From: Plantactinospora sp040120695 | GTDB lineage: Bacteria > Actinomycetota > Actinomycetes > Mycobacteriales > Micromonosporaceae | Reading direction: 5' to 3' | Length of the DNA: 64,000 nt | Assembly (NCBI RefSeq): GCF_040120695.1 | Contig: NZ_JBEEAC010000001.1 | Span: forward strand, 434,001-498,000 | Shown here: piece by piece, positions 43,193 to 52,576 of the stretch | How the letters are laid out: the number at the start of each line of letters is the position of its first letter | Position numbering within the stretch: the first letter of the stretch is position 1 | The notes under the pieces: model-generated | What the model saw: the letters and a program-made list of their open reading frames with translations, nothing else | What the model was told of the DNA's origin: nothing | Database searches by the model: none | Made by a program: the position numbers and the translations under genes

Positions 43193-44749
43193 ATGTCGAC
43201 GTGGCCGTTGGCACCGCACGACCCGGCGGTCGGCCTGCCCGACTCCGGTTCGTCGGACCGGCCGTCGACCGTGGGCGCCGTCGATGCCGTCGATTCGGGG
43301 CCCAACCCACCGGCGCTGCCCCGACCCCGCACCGGGTCCGGGTGGGACCCACCGGGTCGGACCCGGTCCGGCATCGACACGACGGCGGTACTGCCGTACG
43401 TCGGCTCCCGAGCCTCGGTGCGCACCCGCCGGCTGCGGGCCTGGATGGTGGCCGCCCCGGTCGACGTCGCCGCGCTGCTCGCCCCGCTGCTGGTAACCGA
43501 CCGTTACTGGCGGGGAACCGTCTTCACCGCCGGTCTCACGGTGGCCATCTTCGCCGCCGGCGGGCTCTACCGGGCGCGCCGGCACATGAGCATATTGGAC
43601 GAGCTGCCCAGCCTCTGCGGCCGGCTGCTCGCCTCCGCCGCGGTGGTCGCCATCATCGCGGCCTTGCGGCACGGCTCGGTCGACTACATGACCGGCTTCA
43701 TGCGGGGCGTGGCGCTCTCCGCCGGCCTCGTCATCGTCGGACGGGCGATCACCCGACGGGTGGTGTTGATCGCCCGGAAGCGTAGGTGGGTGGAGCACAA
43801 CGCCATCATCATCGGCAGCGGTCCGATCGCCGTCGAACTCGCCCGGCTGCTGCGCCGTTATCCCCAGTACGGCCTGCGCTTCGCGGGCTTCGTCGACGCG
43901 GAGAAGCGGCATGGCCCGGCCTCGCCACCGCTGATCGGGACCCTGGACCAGCTCGCCGACCGGATCCGGATTGTCGAGTGCGACGTCCTGCTCGTCGCCG
44001 AGCCCGACTATCCGGAGAGCGGCCTGATGGAGCAGTTGGCCCGACCCGAGTACGCGAACTGCGACATCTGGAGCGTGCCCCGGCTCTGGGGCTCCCGCTC
44101 TCCGGGAGGACTGCCCGACCACATCGGTGCGATCCCGGTGGTACAGATCCGGCACACCAGCCTCTCCGGCGTGCGCTGGGTGGTCAAGCGCGCATCCGAC
44201 ATCGTCTTCTGCCTCGTCGCGCTGGTCCTGCTCAGCCCGGTCCTGCTGATCTGCGCCCTCGCCACCTGGCTGGAGGGCGGCAGGGGCGTCTTCTTCCACC
44301 AGGAGCGGATCGGTCGGTACGGCAAGCCGTTCGACGTCATCAAGTTCCGCACCATGCAGCCCGCCGACGAGCTGGAGTCCCGGACCCGCTGGTCGATCGC
44401 GGACGACCGGCGGATCGGCCCGGTCGGCCGCTTCATGCGGCGGACGTCCCTCGACGAGCTGCCGCAGCTCTGGAACATCCTGCGCGGCGACATGACGGTG
44501 GTCGGCCCCCGTCCCGAGCGGCCGTACTTCGTGCGGAAGTTCTCCGCCGAGCATCCCGACTACGCGATGCGGCACCGGGTGCCGGTGGGGCTGACCGGGC
44601 TCGCCCAGGTGAGCGGATTGCGCGGCGACACCCCGATATCCGACCGGGCCAGGTTCGACAACTACTACATCGAGAACTGGTCGCTCTGGCTGGACACCAA
44701 GGTGCTGCTCCGGACGGTCATCGAGGTGTTCCGGGGCGGCGGCCGGTGA
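43193..44749 (+). CDS. Polyprenyl-phosphate glycosyl-1-phosphate transferase (WbaP-like)
   Basis: The 518-residue membrane protein has four to five N-terminal helices with a CoA-binding-like domain (HNAIIIGSGPIAVELARLLR), then a helix (IVFCLVALVLLSPVLLICAL) and the catalytic domain of the bacterial sugar transferase family: EGGRGVFFHQERIGRYGKPF, DVIKFRTMQ, RRTSLDELPQLWNILRGDMT, VVGPRPERP. It loads the first sugar-1-phosphate onto undecaprenyl phosphate, starting synthesis of an exopolysaccharide. ATG 43193 follows GGGGGAGGAAG. Confidence 0.9.
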   Translation: MSTWPLAPHDPAVGLPDSGSSDRPSTVGAVDAVDSGPNPPALPRPRTGSGWDPPGRTRSGIDTTAVLPYVGSRASVRTRRLRAWMVAAPVDVAALLAPLLVTDRYWRGTVFTAGLTVAIFAAGGLYRARRHMSILDELPSLCGRLLASAAVVAIIAALRHGSVDYMTGFMRGVALSAGLVIVGRAITRRVVLIARKRRWVEHNAIIIGSGPIAVELARLLRRYPQYGLRFAGFVDAEKRHGPASPPLIGTLDQLADRIRIVECDVLLVAEPDYPESGLMEQLARPEYANCDIWSVPRLWGSRSPGGLPDHIGAIPVVQIRHTSLSGVRWVVKRASDIVFCLVALVLLSPVLLICALATWLEGGRGVFFHQERIGRYGKPFDVIKFRTMQPADELESRTRWSIADDRRIGPVGRFMRRTSLDELPQLWNILRGDMTVVGPRPERPYFVRKFSAEHPDYAMRHRVPVGLTGLAQVSGLRGDTPISDRARFDNYYIENWSLWLDTKVLLRTVIEVFRGGGR

Positions 44750-44789
44750 GCCGTCACCCGTGGCGGTACGCCCGGGCGGCGACGAGCGG

Positions 44790-46034
44790 TCACCCGGCGG
44801 GCAGGAACGGCAGCGGAGTCACCTGGTAGCCCTCCAGATAGCGGGCCGGATCGGCGCGCAGCACCGAGCCGAGAAGAGTGCCGAAGACCTGCCGGAAGTC
44901 GACGCTCGCCTTGAGATCGCCGTCGTCCAGATCGGCCAGACTCGGCTGCTCGCCGTAGAGGCCGCCGGTCACCTGGCCGCCGAGCACGAGGACCGGGCCC
45001 GCGGTGCCGTGGTCGGTACCGTCGGAGGCGTTCGCCCGGACCCGGCGCCCGAACTCGCTGTAGACCACCACCGTGACCCGCCGGCCCGTCTCCGTCTGCG
45101 ACATCCGCTCGACGAAGCTGGTCAACGCCTCGTCGAGCTGGGTGAGCAGCGTCTCGTGCCCGGCGATCTCGCTGGCGTGGGTGTCGAACCCGCCGAGACT
45201 GACCGAGTACACCCGGGTCGGCACCTCGGCCTCGACGCAGCGGGCGACCAGCCCGAGTTGCACGGCGAGCGCGCTCGACCCACCGGTACCGGTCGCCGGA
45301 CCGGTCGGCCCGGTCTCCGGTCGGGCCGACTCCGAGGAGTGCCGCACCAGGTCCTCCACCCGGAGCAGGTCCGCGTAGGAGGCGGCAGCGCGGGCCTGCA
45401 TCGCCGGCTCGCCCTGCTGCGGACCCCCCAGCGCACCGACGAGTCCGGTGTCGATCCCGGGCGGCAGCCGCAGGCCGCCGATGCTGACGCAGGCGCCGGC
45501 CCGGGTCTCTCCGGCGAGCAGCGGAGGCAGCACCGGCTCGAAACTCACCGCCGTCTCCGGGGTCGCACCGGTGCCGTCCAACCAGCGCCCCACCCAGCCG
45601 CTGTACACGGGTACGCCCGGCGACGCGGTCTGCCAGATGTCCATCGACCGGAAGTGGCTGCGGTCCGGCTTCGGATAGCCGACCCCGAGGACGATGGCGA
45701 GGCTCTTCGCGTCCCAGAGCCGCTTCAGGCCACGCAGTTTCGGGTTGAGCCCGAGGGCGTCGTCGAGATGCAGCACCTTCTCGGCCGGGTACGCCAACTC
45801 CGGCCGCAACCCGTGATAGCGACGGTCCGCGTACGGGATGACGGTGTTCAGACCGTCGTTGCCGCCGTAGAGGGTGACGAGTACCAGCGTTCCGCCCGGG
45901 TCGGCCGGTGCGGCCCGGGACGTCGACTTCTCCAGCAGTTCGCCGAGTCCCAGCGCGGCTCCGGTCGTCGCCAGCGCGCCGGCGCCGACGACACCGGAGG
46001 CGAGCAGGAAACGGCGTCGGGTCAGCGCGTCCAT
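44790..46034 (-). CDS. DUF1501 protein with Tat signal
   Basis: The 414-residue protein starts MDALTRRRFLLASGVVGAGA, a twin-arginine signal, so it is folded before export. The DUF1501 domain follows (GGTLVLVTLYGGNDGLNTVI, SMDIWQTASPG, VVVYSEFGRRVRANASDGTD, HGTAGPVLVLGGQV), a member of the alkaline-phosphatase-like superfamily. The ATG lies 1 nt after the DUF1800 stop. DUF1501/DUF1800 pairs are widely conserved secreted partners of unknown activity. They lie on the opposite strand within the polysaccharide locus. Confidence 0.88.
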   Translation of the reverse strand: MDALTRRRFLLASGVVGAGALATTGAALGLGELLEKSTSRAAPADPGGTLVLVTLYGGNDGLNTVIPYADRRYHGLRPELAYPAEKVLHLDDALGLNPKLRGLKRLWDAKSLAIVLGVGYPKPDRSHFRSMDIWQTASPGVPVYSGWVGRWLDGTGATPETAVSFEPVLPPLLAGETRAGACVSIGGLRLPPGIDTGLVGALGGPQQGEPAMQARAAASYADLLRVEDLVRHSSESARPETGPTGPATGTGGSSALAVQLGLVARCVEAEVPTRVYSVSLGGFDTHASEIAGHETLLTQLDEALTSFVERMSQTETGRRVTVVVYSEFGRRVRANASDGTDHGTAGPVLVLGGQVTGGLYGEQPSLADLDDGDLKASVDFRQVFGTLLGSVLRADPARYLEGYQVTPLPFLPAG

Positions 46035-46035
46035 C

Positions 46036-47304
46036 TCAGGTCACCAGGTATTCCGGGCTCGACAGGCCGAGGACCAGCAACTGGCGTGCGTCCTTGACGT
46101 CGCGCAGCACCCGGTAGGTCCGGTCGGTCCAGCCGTCCACGGCGAGGATGTGCGCCACCTCCTCCGGGGTCAGCCGCCCGGGTTGGTGCAGCCCGGCCAG
46201 CTTGCCGGCGAGATTCATCCTGACCTGGGCGGCGGCCGAGGTCAGCCAGGCGGTGCCGGCCGGCCACCCGCCGACGCTGGGCGGCGCGAAGGGAAGCTGT
46301 CCGAGAGCGCGCATCCCGTACACGATATCCATGGCGGTCTCGACCGGCAGGCCGCTGATCCGCAGGCCGAGCTGCCGCATCGCCCCGACCAGCCACTCCA
46401 CCGGCTGCTTGACCAGGGTGTGCGCGGTCGCACCGAAGGACTCGTCCTCGAAGAGCGCGCGCAGCATCGCCATCGGCGCGGGGAACGCCTCGGCCATCTT
46501 CTCCCGGAGCCGCTCCGGGATGGGCTCGCTGTGCGAGGCGTACCGGAACCACATCCGGGCGGCGATGAACCGGGGGCACTCCGGTCGGGTCAGCAGCAGG
46601 TTGACCAGACTGTGCGCGTCGAAGTTCGCCGTCTGGCCGAGAATGGTCTTGCGCCCCGGGTCGTGGCGAGCCGGGTCGAAGAGCGGACTCTTCTCCTCCA
46701 GCACGGTCAGCCATCCGGTGAGTGCCCGGCCCGCCTCCCGGACGTCCCGCTCGGTGTACTGCCCGATGCCGAGCAGGAACAGCTCGAAGAGCTCCCGGGC
46801 GAGGTTCTCGTTGGGCGCGTCCTTCTGGTTGTACTGCCCGTCCAACCAGTAGATCAGCGCCTGGTCGACGATCATCCGGTGGGCGAGGTCCACGAAGTCC
46901 CGGCTGTCTCGCAGGGCCCGGTGCTGGTTCAGTACGAACTGGGCGCTTCTCACCTTGTCGGCCGAGGTGGCCCAGTGCCCGTGCCAGAAGAACACCAGCT
47001 TCTCGACGGCCTGGTGGCTCGCCACGGTCATCCGGTCCAGCCACCACCGTTGGATCAGCTCGCCCTGCGCCTTGCGCTTGATGTCGGCCCGGATGTGCTG
47101 GGCCCGGGTCGGATTGGGCAGGTTGGCGTGCGGATCGGGGCCGAGTTCCGGCACCGGGGAGCTGGTGGCGCCAACATCGGGCCCGAGCGGGGACAGCAGG
47201 CCGGAGAGCGTCGCCGGGTAGCCCGCCTGGCGCGCCGCGGCAAGCTCGGCAGCGGTCGGACCGAATCCGGCCCGGCGCAGGAGCAGCGCGACGTCGCCGG
47301 TCAT
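46036..47304 (-). CDS. DUF1800 protein
   Basis: The 422-residue protein begins MTGDVALLLRRAGFGPTAAE and contains RWWLDRMTVASHQAVEKLVF then FWHGHWATS, ALIYWLDGQYN, NENLARELFELFLLGIGQYT, and RPECPRFIAARMWFRYAS, all core DUF1800 motifs. No signal peptide is seen on this start; an upstream start would add a non-signal stretch. It is coupled to the following Tat-exported DUF1501 gene and may travel with that protein. Function unestablished. Confidence 0.87.
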   Translation of the reverse strand: MTGDVALLLRRAGFGPTAAELAAARQAGYPATLSGLLSPLGPDVGATSSPVPELGPDPHANLPNPTRAQHIRADIKRKAQGELIQRWWLDRMTVASHQAVEKLVFFWHGHWATSADKVRSAQFVLNQHRALRDSRDFVDLAHRMIVDQALIYWLDGQYNQKDAPNENLARELFELFLLGIGQYTERDVREAGRALTGWLTVLEEKSPLFDPARHDPGRKTILGQTANFDAHSLVNLLLTRPECPRFIAARMWFRYASHSEPIPERLREKMAEAFPAPMAMLRALFEDESFGATAHTLVKQPVEWLVGAMRQLGLRISGLPVETAMDIVYGMRALGQLPFAPPSVGGWPAGTAWLTSAAAQVRMNLAGKLAGLHQPGRLTPEEVAHILAVDGWTDRTYRVLRDVKDARQLLVLGLSSPEYLVT

Positions 47305-47555
47305 AGGGGCAACATAGGCGAGAAGCGGCGGCAGCGGCAAACCTCGGCCAGGCAACCGGCTGACCAGCGGGTCTGGTCGAAACTGGATAAAGCGGAGCGT
47401 CGGCGAGGGCGGCTGCCGTCGCGTCCCGGCGCTCGCCTAGGGTGCCCCTGGTGCGGCAGCGCACCCCCGTTGACAGAATGACCCACCCTACGGTCGATCG
47501 GGTCTTTCCTCGGCAGCGGCCGGTGCGCGCTGCCCGACCAGGCCGGAAGAGACAG
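47305..47555. other. Divergent promoter region of DUF1800 and glycosyltransferase genes
   Basis: No gene is supported. TTGACA at 47470-47475 is an exact -35 match facing the glycosyltransferase operon, but the -10 is not clear. Its place supports the GTG 47556 start over two upstream ones. Confidence 0.35.
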
Positions 47556-48794
47556 GTGACGACGACACGACCGCGCAGTGGCGGAGCCGAGGCCGGGCCG
47601 CCGCGACCGACGATGCTGGTACTGGGCACCGCCGAGTGGAGTGCGCAGATCGCGACGAACCAGCACTACGTGGTGCGGGAGTTCGCGCAGGCCTTCGAGA
47701 CGCACTTCGTCGAGTCACTCGGCCTGCGCCGGGTCCGGTTCGACGCCCGGGACCTCACCCGGATCGCCCACCGGGTTCGCAATTCGGTCCGCGGGCACGC
47801 CGACACCGCGCAGCGGCCGGTGCCGGTCGGGGCGACGATCGTCTCACCGCTGGTCCTGCCGGTGCACCGCCGGCCGACCCGGCTGATCAATCGGGTGCTG
47901 CTGGAGCGGGCCGTGACGCGGTGGCGGCGCAGCCCCCGGCCTCGGGGGCTGTGGACGTTCACCCCGGTGACCTACGGGCTCGAACGGTACGCCGACTTCA
48001 CCGTCTACCACTGCGTCGACCTGCTGGCCGCGTTTCCCGGGGTGGACGGGGTCGCCGTCGCGACCGGAGAGCGGCAGTTGGCGGGGCGGGCCCGGTGTGC
48101 CATCGCCACCAGCGACGCCGTCGCCGCACACCTGGCGGAGGTTGGCTTCTCCGACGTTCGTACGCTGCCGAACGTCGCTGACATCGACGTCTTCGCCTCG
48201 GCCGGCCACCCCGCCGCAGCGCGCCGTCCGGCGGCGCTGTTCGCCGGCAACCTGTCACCACACAAGCTGGACTACCCGCTGCTCCGCGCCCTCGCCGAAG
48301 GCCTGCGCGGCCGGGGCGAACTGCTGCTGGCCGGTCCGGTCGCGGCCGGTGGTGGCGGCTTCGCCGCCGAACTGGCCGAGTTGGAACGGCTCGGCGCCCG
48401 CTATCTCGGCGTGCTCGGCATCGACGACCTGGCCGCGGTGGCCGGCACCGCCACGGTGGGCCTGGTGCCGTACGCACTGAACCCGTACACCGTGGGGGTC
48501 AGCCCGCTCAAGTGCTACGAATACCTGTCGGCCGGGCTGACCGTGGTGAGCACCGCCGTGCCGGATGTGATCCGGGCGGCCCGGGGCACCGGTGCGATCG
48601 AGGTCGCGGACTCCGTCGACGACTTCGTGGCCCGGGTGTTACGCGCCGTCGGGCCCGGATCGGATCCGGATGTCAGTGCCCGCGTCGAGTACGCCCGCGA
48701 CTTCGGCTGGCAGGCCCGTGGCGAACTGCTGCGAAGCATCGTCACCGGAGCGGGCCCGGGAGCGGCCGGCGCCGACCACGGGGCGGTCCGGTGA
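47556..48794 (+). CDS. GT4-like glycosyltransferase
   Basis: The 412-residue protein has the two-domain GT-B layout: N-terminal VLGTAEWSAQIATNQHYVVR, then NVADIDVFA, ALFAGNLSPHKLDYPLLRAL, YLGVLGIDDLAAVAGTATVG and NPYTVGVSPLKCYEYLSAGL, where the acidic residue (Glu in KCYEYLSAG) contacts the nucleotide sugar. It probably adds a sugar to the lipid-linked repeat. Starts at 47442 and 47478 are possible; GTG 47556 sits after AAGAGACAG. It overlaps the polymerase gene by 4 nt, beginning a chain of coupled genes. Confidence 0.83.
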   Translation: MTTTRPRSGGAEAGPPRPTMLVLGTAEWSAQIATNQHYVVREFAQAFETHFVESLGLRRVRFDARDLTRIAHRVRNSVRGHADTAQRPVPVGATIVSPLVLPVHRRPTRLINRVLLERAVTRWRRSPRPRGLWTFTPVTYGLERYADFTVYHCVDLLAAFPGVDGVAVATGERQLAGRARCAIATSDAVAAHLAEVGFSDVRTLPNVADIDVFASAGHPAAARRPAALFAGNLSPHKLDYPLLRALAEGLRGRGELLLAGPVAAGGGGFAAELAELERLGARYLGVLGIDDLAAVAGTATVGLVPYALNPYTVGVSPLKCYEYLSAGLTVVSTAVPDVIRAARGTGAIEVADSVDDFVARVLRAVGPGSDPDVSARVEYARDFGWQARGELLRSIVTGAGPGAAGADHGAVR

Positions 48795-50338
48795 CCGGTC
48801 CGCTGCCCGCTGCCCGGCGCCGGCTCGACCGGCTCGCCACGGCCGCCGCCGACCCGGCCCGGCGCCTGTTCGACCGGCTCGCCACGGCCGCCGCCGATCC
48901 GGTCCGGCTCGCGGTGCTGGCCACCGTCGTGCTGTTCCTCGCCCTGCCGCAGGTCTACCTGCTTCCCAGGGGCAGCGTGGACATCGCCCTCGGCACGGTC
49001 GTCGCCCTGCTGCTCGCCCCGGTGATCCTGTTCGCCGCCCGCGGCGAATCGGTGCGCCGGCTGCTCCGGCTGGCGCTGGTCCGGATCCTGCTGCTCCTGC
49101 TGGCACTCCGGTTGCTCACGCTGGCCTGGTCACCCGAGCCCCGCGCCGGGCTACAGTCGATCACGCTGCTCGGCCAGTTCGTCGTCACCCTGGTGCTCAT
49201 GTCGGCGGTGGCCGGGTACGGCACCGCACCCCTGCGCGGGCTGCAGCTCTGGTACTGGCCGTGGGTGCTGTTCGAGGCCGGCCTGGTCGTCGTCTTCCGG
49301 GTGCTGCCCGGCCTGGAGGACGCGTTCCTGCACTCGATCGCTGGCTACTTCGCCGGTCAGAACGCCGTCGCGGCGCTCTTCGGCGACAATCCGAACAACG
49401 TGTTGGACCCGGCGAAGGCCGGCGGGGTCTTCATCAACGCGAACGTCGCGGCGATGTTCCTCGGGATCAACGGCCTCGCCGCGTTCGCCCTGGCGGCGTT
49501 GACCGGCGCCCGCTGGGTCCGGGTGGTCGGCGTGGTGGCGCTGCTCGCGGTGCCGTTCACCGGCTCGAAGTCCGCCACCGTGCTGGTGGTCGCGTTGCCC
49601 GCCGCCGCGTACGGCCTGCACCGGTTGCGCCGGTACCCGACCGGAGTGCTCCGGCGGTACCTGCTGATCGCCACAGTGCCGCTGGGCGCGGCTCTGGCGC
49701 TGCTGTTCACCCTCAACCGCGGCTTTCTCGACGCCCTTCTGGAGGCGTTCGCCGGGCGGAGCGTGATCTGGCGGTTCGGCGCGGAGGCGTTCCGGGACAG
49801 TCCGCTGCTGGGGCTGGGCTACGGTGGCTGGAATCTCGGCTTCGCGGCGTACGCCGACCAGCACGACATCTGGCGGGTCTTCCCACCGCACAACATCCTG
49901 CTCGGTGCCTGGGCGGTGACCGGGATCGCCGGGCTGGCACTCACCGTCGGGTTCTTCGTCGTGGCTTTTCGGCTGGTCGCCCGCCGCATGTCGACGCACG
50001 GGCAGGTCCCGCGGGTGTACCTGGTCTGTGTCGGCACTGCGCTCGCCTGGATCCTGGTACAGGGCCTGGGCGAGAACACCGACATCTTCGGCGACATCCA
50101 CCTGATCCCGATCGTCGCCGTACTGGTCGCCTATCTGATCCGGCCGGTCATCGAGGAGTCCGGAAACGAGGAGTCCGAAGACAATGTCAGTCACCCCGAC
50201 GGTGGGCGTCGTACGACATCAGCAGTTCCGGCCGTCGGAGACGTTCATCACGAGCCAGGCCCTGGCGATGCGGAGCTTCCGGCCGTTGTTCGTGGCGAGG
50301 GACCCGGTCCCGAGCCTGCCGCCGACCGGCGCGGCTGA
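48791..50338 (+). CDS. O-antigen ligase/polymerase-like (Wzy) membrane protein
   Basis: A 515-residue protein with ten to twelve helices and a large external loop, with FINANVAAMFLGINGLAAFA, GSKSATVLVVALPAAAYGL and AFRDSPLLGLGYGGWNLGFA as in O-antigen-ligase (Wzy_C) proteins that polymerise or transfer lipid-linked sugars. The final 50 residues are read out of frame over the next gene's start and resemble a translation run-on, an overlap of 155 nt. The N-terminus has a duplicated RLATAAADP. GTG 48791 overlaps the upstream stop (GTGA). Confidence 0.85.
   Translation: MTGPLPAARRRLDRLATAAADPARRLFDRLATAAADPVRLAVLATVVLFLALPQVYLLPRGSVDIALGTVVALLLAPVILFAARGESVRRLLRLALVRILLLLLALRLLTLAWSPEPRAGLQSITLLGQFVVTLVLMSAVAGYGTAPLRGLQLWYWPWVLFEAGLVVVFRVLPGLEDAFLHSIAGYFAGQNAVAALFGDNPNNVLDPAKAGGVFINANVAAMFLGINGLAAFALAALTGARWVRVVGVVALLAVPFTGSKSATVLVVALPAAAYGLHRLRRYPTGVLRRYLLIATVPLGAALALLFTLNRGFLDALLEAFAGRSVIWRFGAEAFRDSPLLGLGYGGWNLGFAAYADQHDIWRVFPPHNILLGAWAVTGIAGLALTVGFFVVAFRLVARRMSTHGQVPRVYLVCVGTALAWILVQGLGENTDIFGDIHLIPIVAVLVAYLIRPVIEESGNEESEDNVSHPDGGRRTTSAVPAVGDVHHEPGPGDAELPAVVRGEGPGPEPAADRRG
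48826..48897 (+). repeat. 27-bp direct repeat in the polymerase 5' region
   Basis: CGACCGGCTCGCCACGGCCG plus CCGCCGA occurs at 48826-48852 and 48871-48897, a 45-bp (15-codon) offset, duplicating DRLATAAADP near the N-terminus of the polymerase. Confidence 0.9.
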
Positions 50339-51386
50339 CGTCACGACGGTGCCCGGCCCGGCCGGTGCTGCCCGGCAGGTCGACCGGGGCGGCGTCGGGT
50401 CGCCACCGGACTCGGTCAGCGTCGCCGACTTCGGCCGGGCCGCGCTGCTGGCCTACACGCTGACCCGGCGGTCGGCACCGCTGCGCCGGCTGCTGGCCGA
50501 GCGAGGGACGGCGCTGCTGCACGCACACTTCGGGGTGGAGGGCGTCTACGCGGCCCCGGTGGCCAGGACGCTCGGCGTTCCGCTGGTCACCACCCTGCAC
50601 GGGTTCGACGTGACCATCCCGAAATCCCGGCTGATCGCGTCGAGGAAACCGTCCTGGATGAACTACGTCGCCTGGCGAAGCGACCTCTTCGACACCGGCG
50701 CCGTATTCGTCTGCGTCTCCGCGCACATCCGGGACCGGGCGGTCGACTGGGGCTATCCGGCCGACCGACTCGTCGTACTGCCGACCGGGGTGGACGTCGA
50801 CCTGATCCCGTTCGCCGGGTTCGTCGAGACGCCCCGGATTCTGCACGTCGCGCGGCTGGTGGAGAAGAAGGGGACCGCGGACCTGCTGCGGGCGTTCGCG
50901 GTGGTACGCCGGGTCGTTCCCGAGGCCGAACTGGTGATCGTCGGCGCCGGACCGCTGCGGGAGCGGCTCGACCGGCTCGCCCGGGAACTCGACGTGTCCG
51001 CGGCGGTCCGGTTCCTGGGGGCGCGGCCGCACGCCGAGACGCTCGACCGGTTGGGCCGGTCCCGGTTGCTGTGCCAGCCGAGCGTGACGGCGGCCACGGG
51101 TGACCAGGAAGGGTTGCCGACGGTGCTGCTGGAGGCGGCGGCGAGCGGGCGACCGGTGGTCGCGACCGCGCACGGCGGGATAGCGGAGGCGGTGACCGAC
51201 GGCGAGAACGGCTTCCTGGTGGCCGAGCGGGACGTCGCCGCGCTGGCCGAACGGCTGACCCTCCTGCTCCGCGATCGACAGCTCTGCGAACGGTTCGGTG
51301 CGGCGGGCCGGCGGATGGTCGTCGAGCGGTACAACCTGCGCCGGCAGACCGACCGGTTGGAGTCGCTGTACAGGACCCTCGAATGA
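50184..51386 (+). CDS. GT4 glycosyltransferase
   Basis: The 400-residue protein opens TVGVVRHQQFRPSETFITSQ, a common start in capsule and exopolysaccharide transferases, followed by HAHFGVEGVYAAPVARTLGV, TTLHGFDVT, ILHVARLVEKKGTADLLRAF, IVGAGPLRERL and GLPTVLLEAAASGRPVVATA, the E(x)7E nucleotide-sugar site of family GT4. It begins inside the 3' end of the polymerase gene (155-nt overlap), with GAGGAG sequences upstream, and overlaps the next gene by 4 nt. Confidence 0.9.
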   Translation: MSVTPTVGVVRHQQFRPSETFITSQALAMRSFRPLFVARDPVPSLPPTGAADVTTVPGPAGAARQVDRGGVGSPPDSVSVADFGRAALLAYTLTRRSAPLRRLLAERGTALLHAHFGVEGVYAAPVARTLGVPLVTTLHGFDVTIPKSRLIASRKPSWMNYVAWRSDLFDTGAVFVCVSAHIRDRAVDWGYPADRLVVLPTGVDVDLIPFAGFVETPRILHVARLVEKKGTADLLRAFAVVRRVVPEAELVIVGAGPLRERLDRLARELDVSAAVRFLGARPHAETLDRLGRSRLLCQPSVTAATGDQEGLPTVLLEAAASGRPVVATAHGGIAEAVTDGENGFLVAERDVAALAERLTLLLRDRQLCERFGAAGRRMVVERYNLRRQTDRLESLYRTLE

Positions 51387-52576
51387 TCGAGTCGATCCTG
51401 GTCTTCTCCCGGGCCACCCTCCGGCACCAGATCGGTGGCATGGAGGTCCTCTCCTGGAACCTCGCCGTGGAACTGGCCCGGCAGGTCCGTCGGGTCCGGC
51501 TGGTCACGACCGCCGTGCCCGGGGTCGACGGCCCGTTCTCGGCAGACGGCGTCGAGGTGGTGCCGTTGCCCGGGACCCGCCCCGGTCGCTACTCGACCGC
51601 CTGGTGGCGCGAGTCCCGGGCCTACTGGGCCGCGCTCGCCGAGCCGCCCGGGGCGGTGCTGTCGGTGAGCGCCGGGGCGTACGCGGTGGCCCGGGCCCGG
51701 GTGCGGCATCCGGGTACGCCGTTCGTGCTACAGGCGCACGGCACCTCGATGATGGAGATCAGTTCCAAACTGCGGTCCGGGAGTCCCCGGTTGCTGGCCA
51801 CCGCGCCGAAGAACGCGGCCTGGCTGCTGCGGGACCTGGCCCGGTACCGGGACTTCGACCGGATCGTCGCGGTCGGCGGACGGGTGGTCGACTCGCTGGC
51901 AGCCCGACCGCAGCGTTGGTTCGCCCCGGTGGACCGGGTCCGGCACATCCCCAACGGGGTGCGACCGGCGGACCACGCCGCCGACCAGTCGGCCCGGCGG
52001 GAACTCCGGGCGGCACTCGGTGTCGACGATCGGGTGACGGTGGTCGGCTGTGTCGGCCGGCTGCACGCGCAGAAGCGGCTCGACCGGGTGTTGCGGGCCG
52101 CTGCGGTGCTGCGTGACCGGGGGCATGGCGGCCGGTTCCGGTTCCTGCTGGTCGGCGGTGGACCCGACGAGGGCCGGTTACGGGAGCTTGTCCGGGATCT
52201 CCGCTTGGCGGAGCTGGTCACGTTCGTCGGCGAGGTCCGGCCGGACGAGGTCGGCCGGTACCACGCGGCCGCCGACGTCGCCCTGCTCACCACGGCCCAC
52301 CTCGAGGTCGGGCTCCCGATGGCCATCCTGGAGGCGCTGGCCAGCGGCGTGCCCTGCGTCGTGTCCCGGGGCATCGCCGGACCGGTGGTGCTCGACTCCG
52401 TGCTGCGTCCGGTCGACACCGACGATCCCGCTGCGCTCGCCGACATCCTGCACGGAATGCCGCCGGTACCCGCACCACGGCCGAGCCTGCTCCCCGACGA
52501 CCTGACCCTGGCGCACTGCGCCCGCGGCTACCTGGCGCTGCTGGCGGAGCTTCGCGGCGGGTACCTCCCGCCGTGA
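51383..52576 (+). CDS. GT4 glycosyltransferase
   Basis: The 397-residue GT-B protein has RHQIGGMEVLSWNLAVELA near the start, PFVLQAHGTSMMEIS, RHIPNGVRP, GRLHAQKRLDRVLRAAAVLR, FLLVGGGPDEGRLRELV and EVGLPMAILEALASGVPCVV with the E(x)7E pair. This is GT4 chemistry, adding a sugar with retention of configuration. ATG overlaps the preceding stop (ATGA) and its own stop overlaps the flippase start. Sugar specificity unknown. Confidence 0.9.
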   Translation: MIESILVFSRATLRHQIGGMEVLSWNLAVELARQVRRVRLVTTAVPGVDGPFSADGVEVVPLPGTRPGRYSTAWWRESRAYWAALAEPPGAVLSVSAGAYAVARARVRHPGTPFVLQAHGTSMMEISSKLRSGSPRLLATAPKNAAWLLRDLARYRDFDRIVAVGGRVVDSLAARPQRWFAPVDRVRHIPNGVRPADHAADQSARRELRAALGVDDRVTVVGCVGRLHAQKRLDRVLRAAAVLRDRGHGGRFRFLLVGGGPDEGRLRELVRDLRLAELVTFVGEVRPDEVGRYHAAADVALLTTAHLEVGLPMAILEALASGVPCVVSRGIAGPVVLDSVLRPVDTDDPAALADILHGMPPVPAPRPSLLPDDLTLAHCARGYLALLAELRGGYLPP

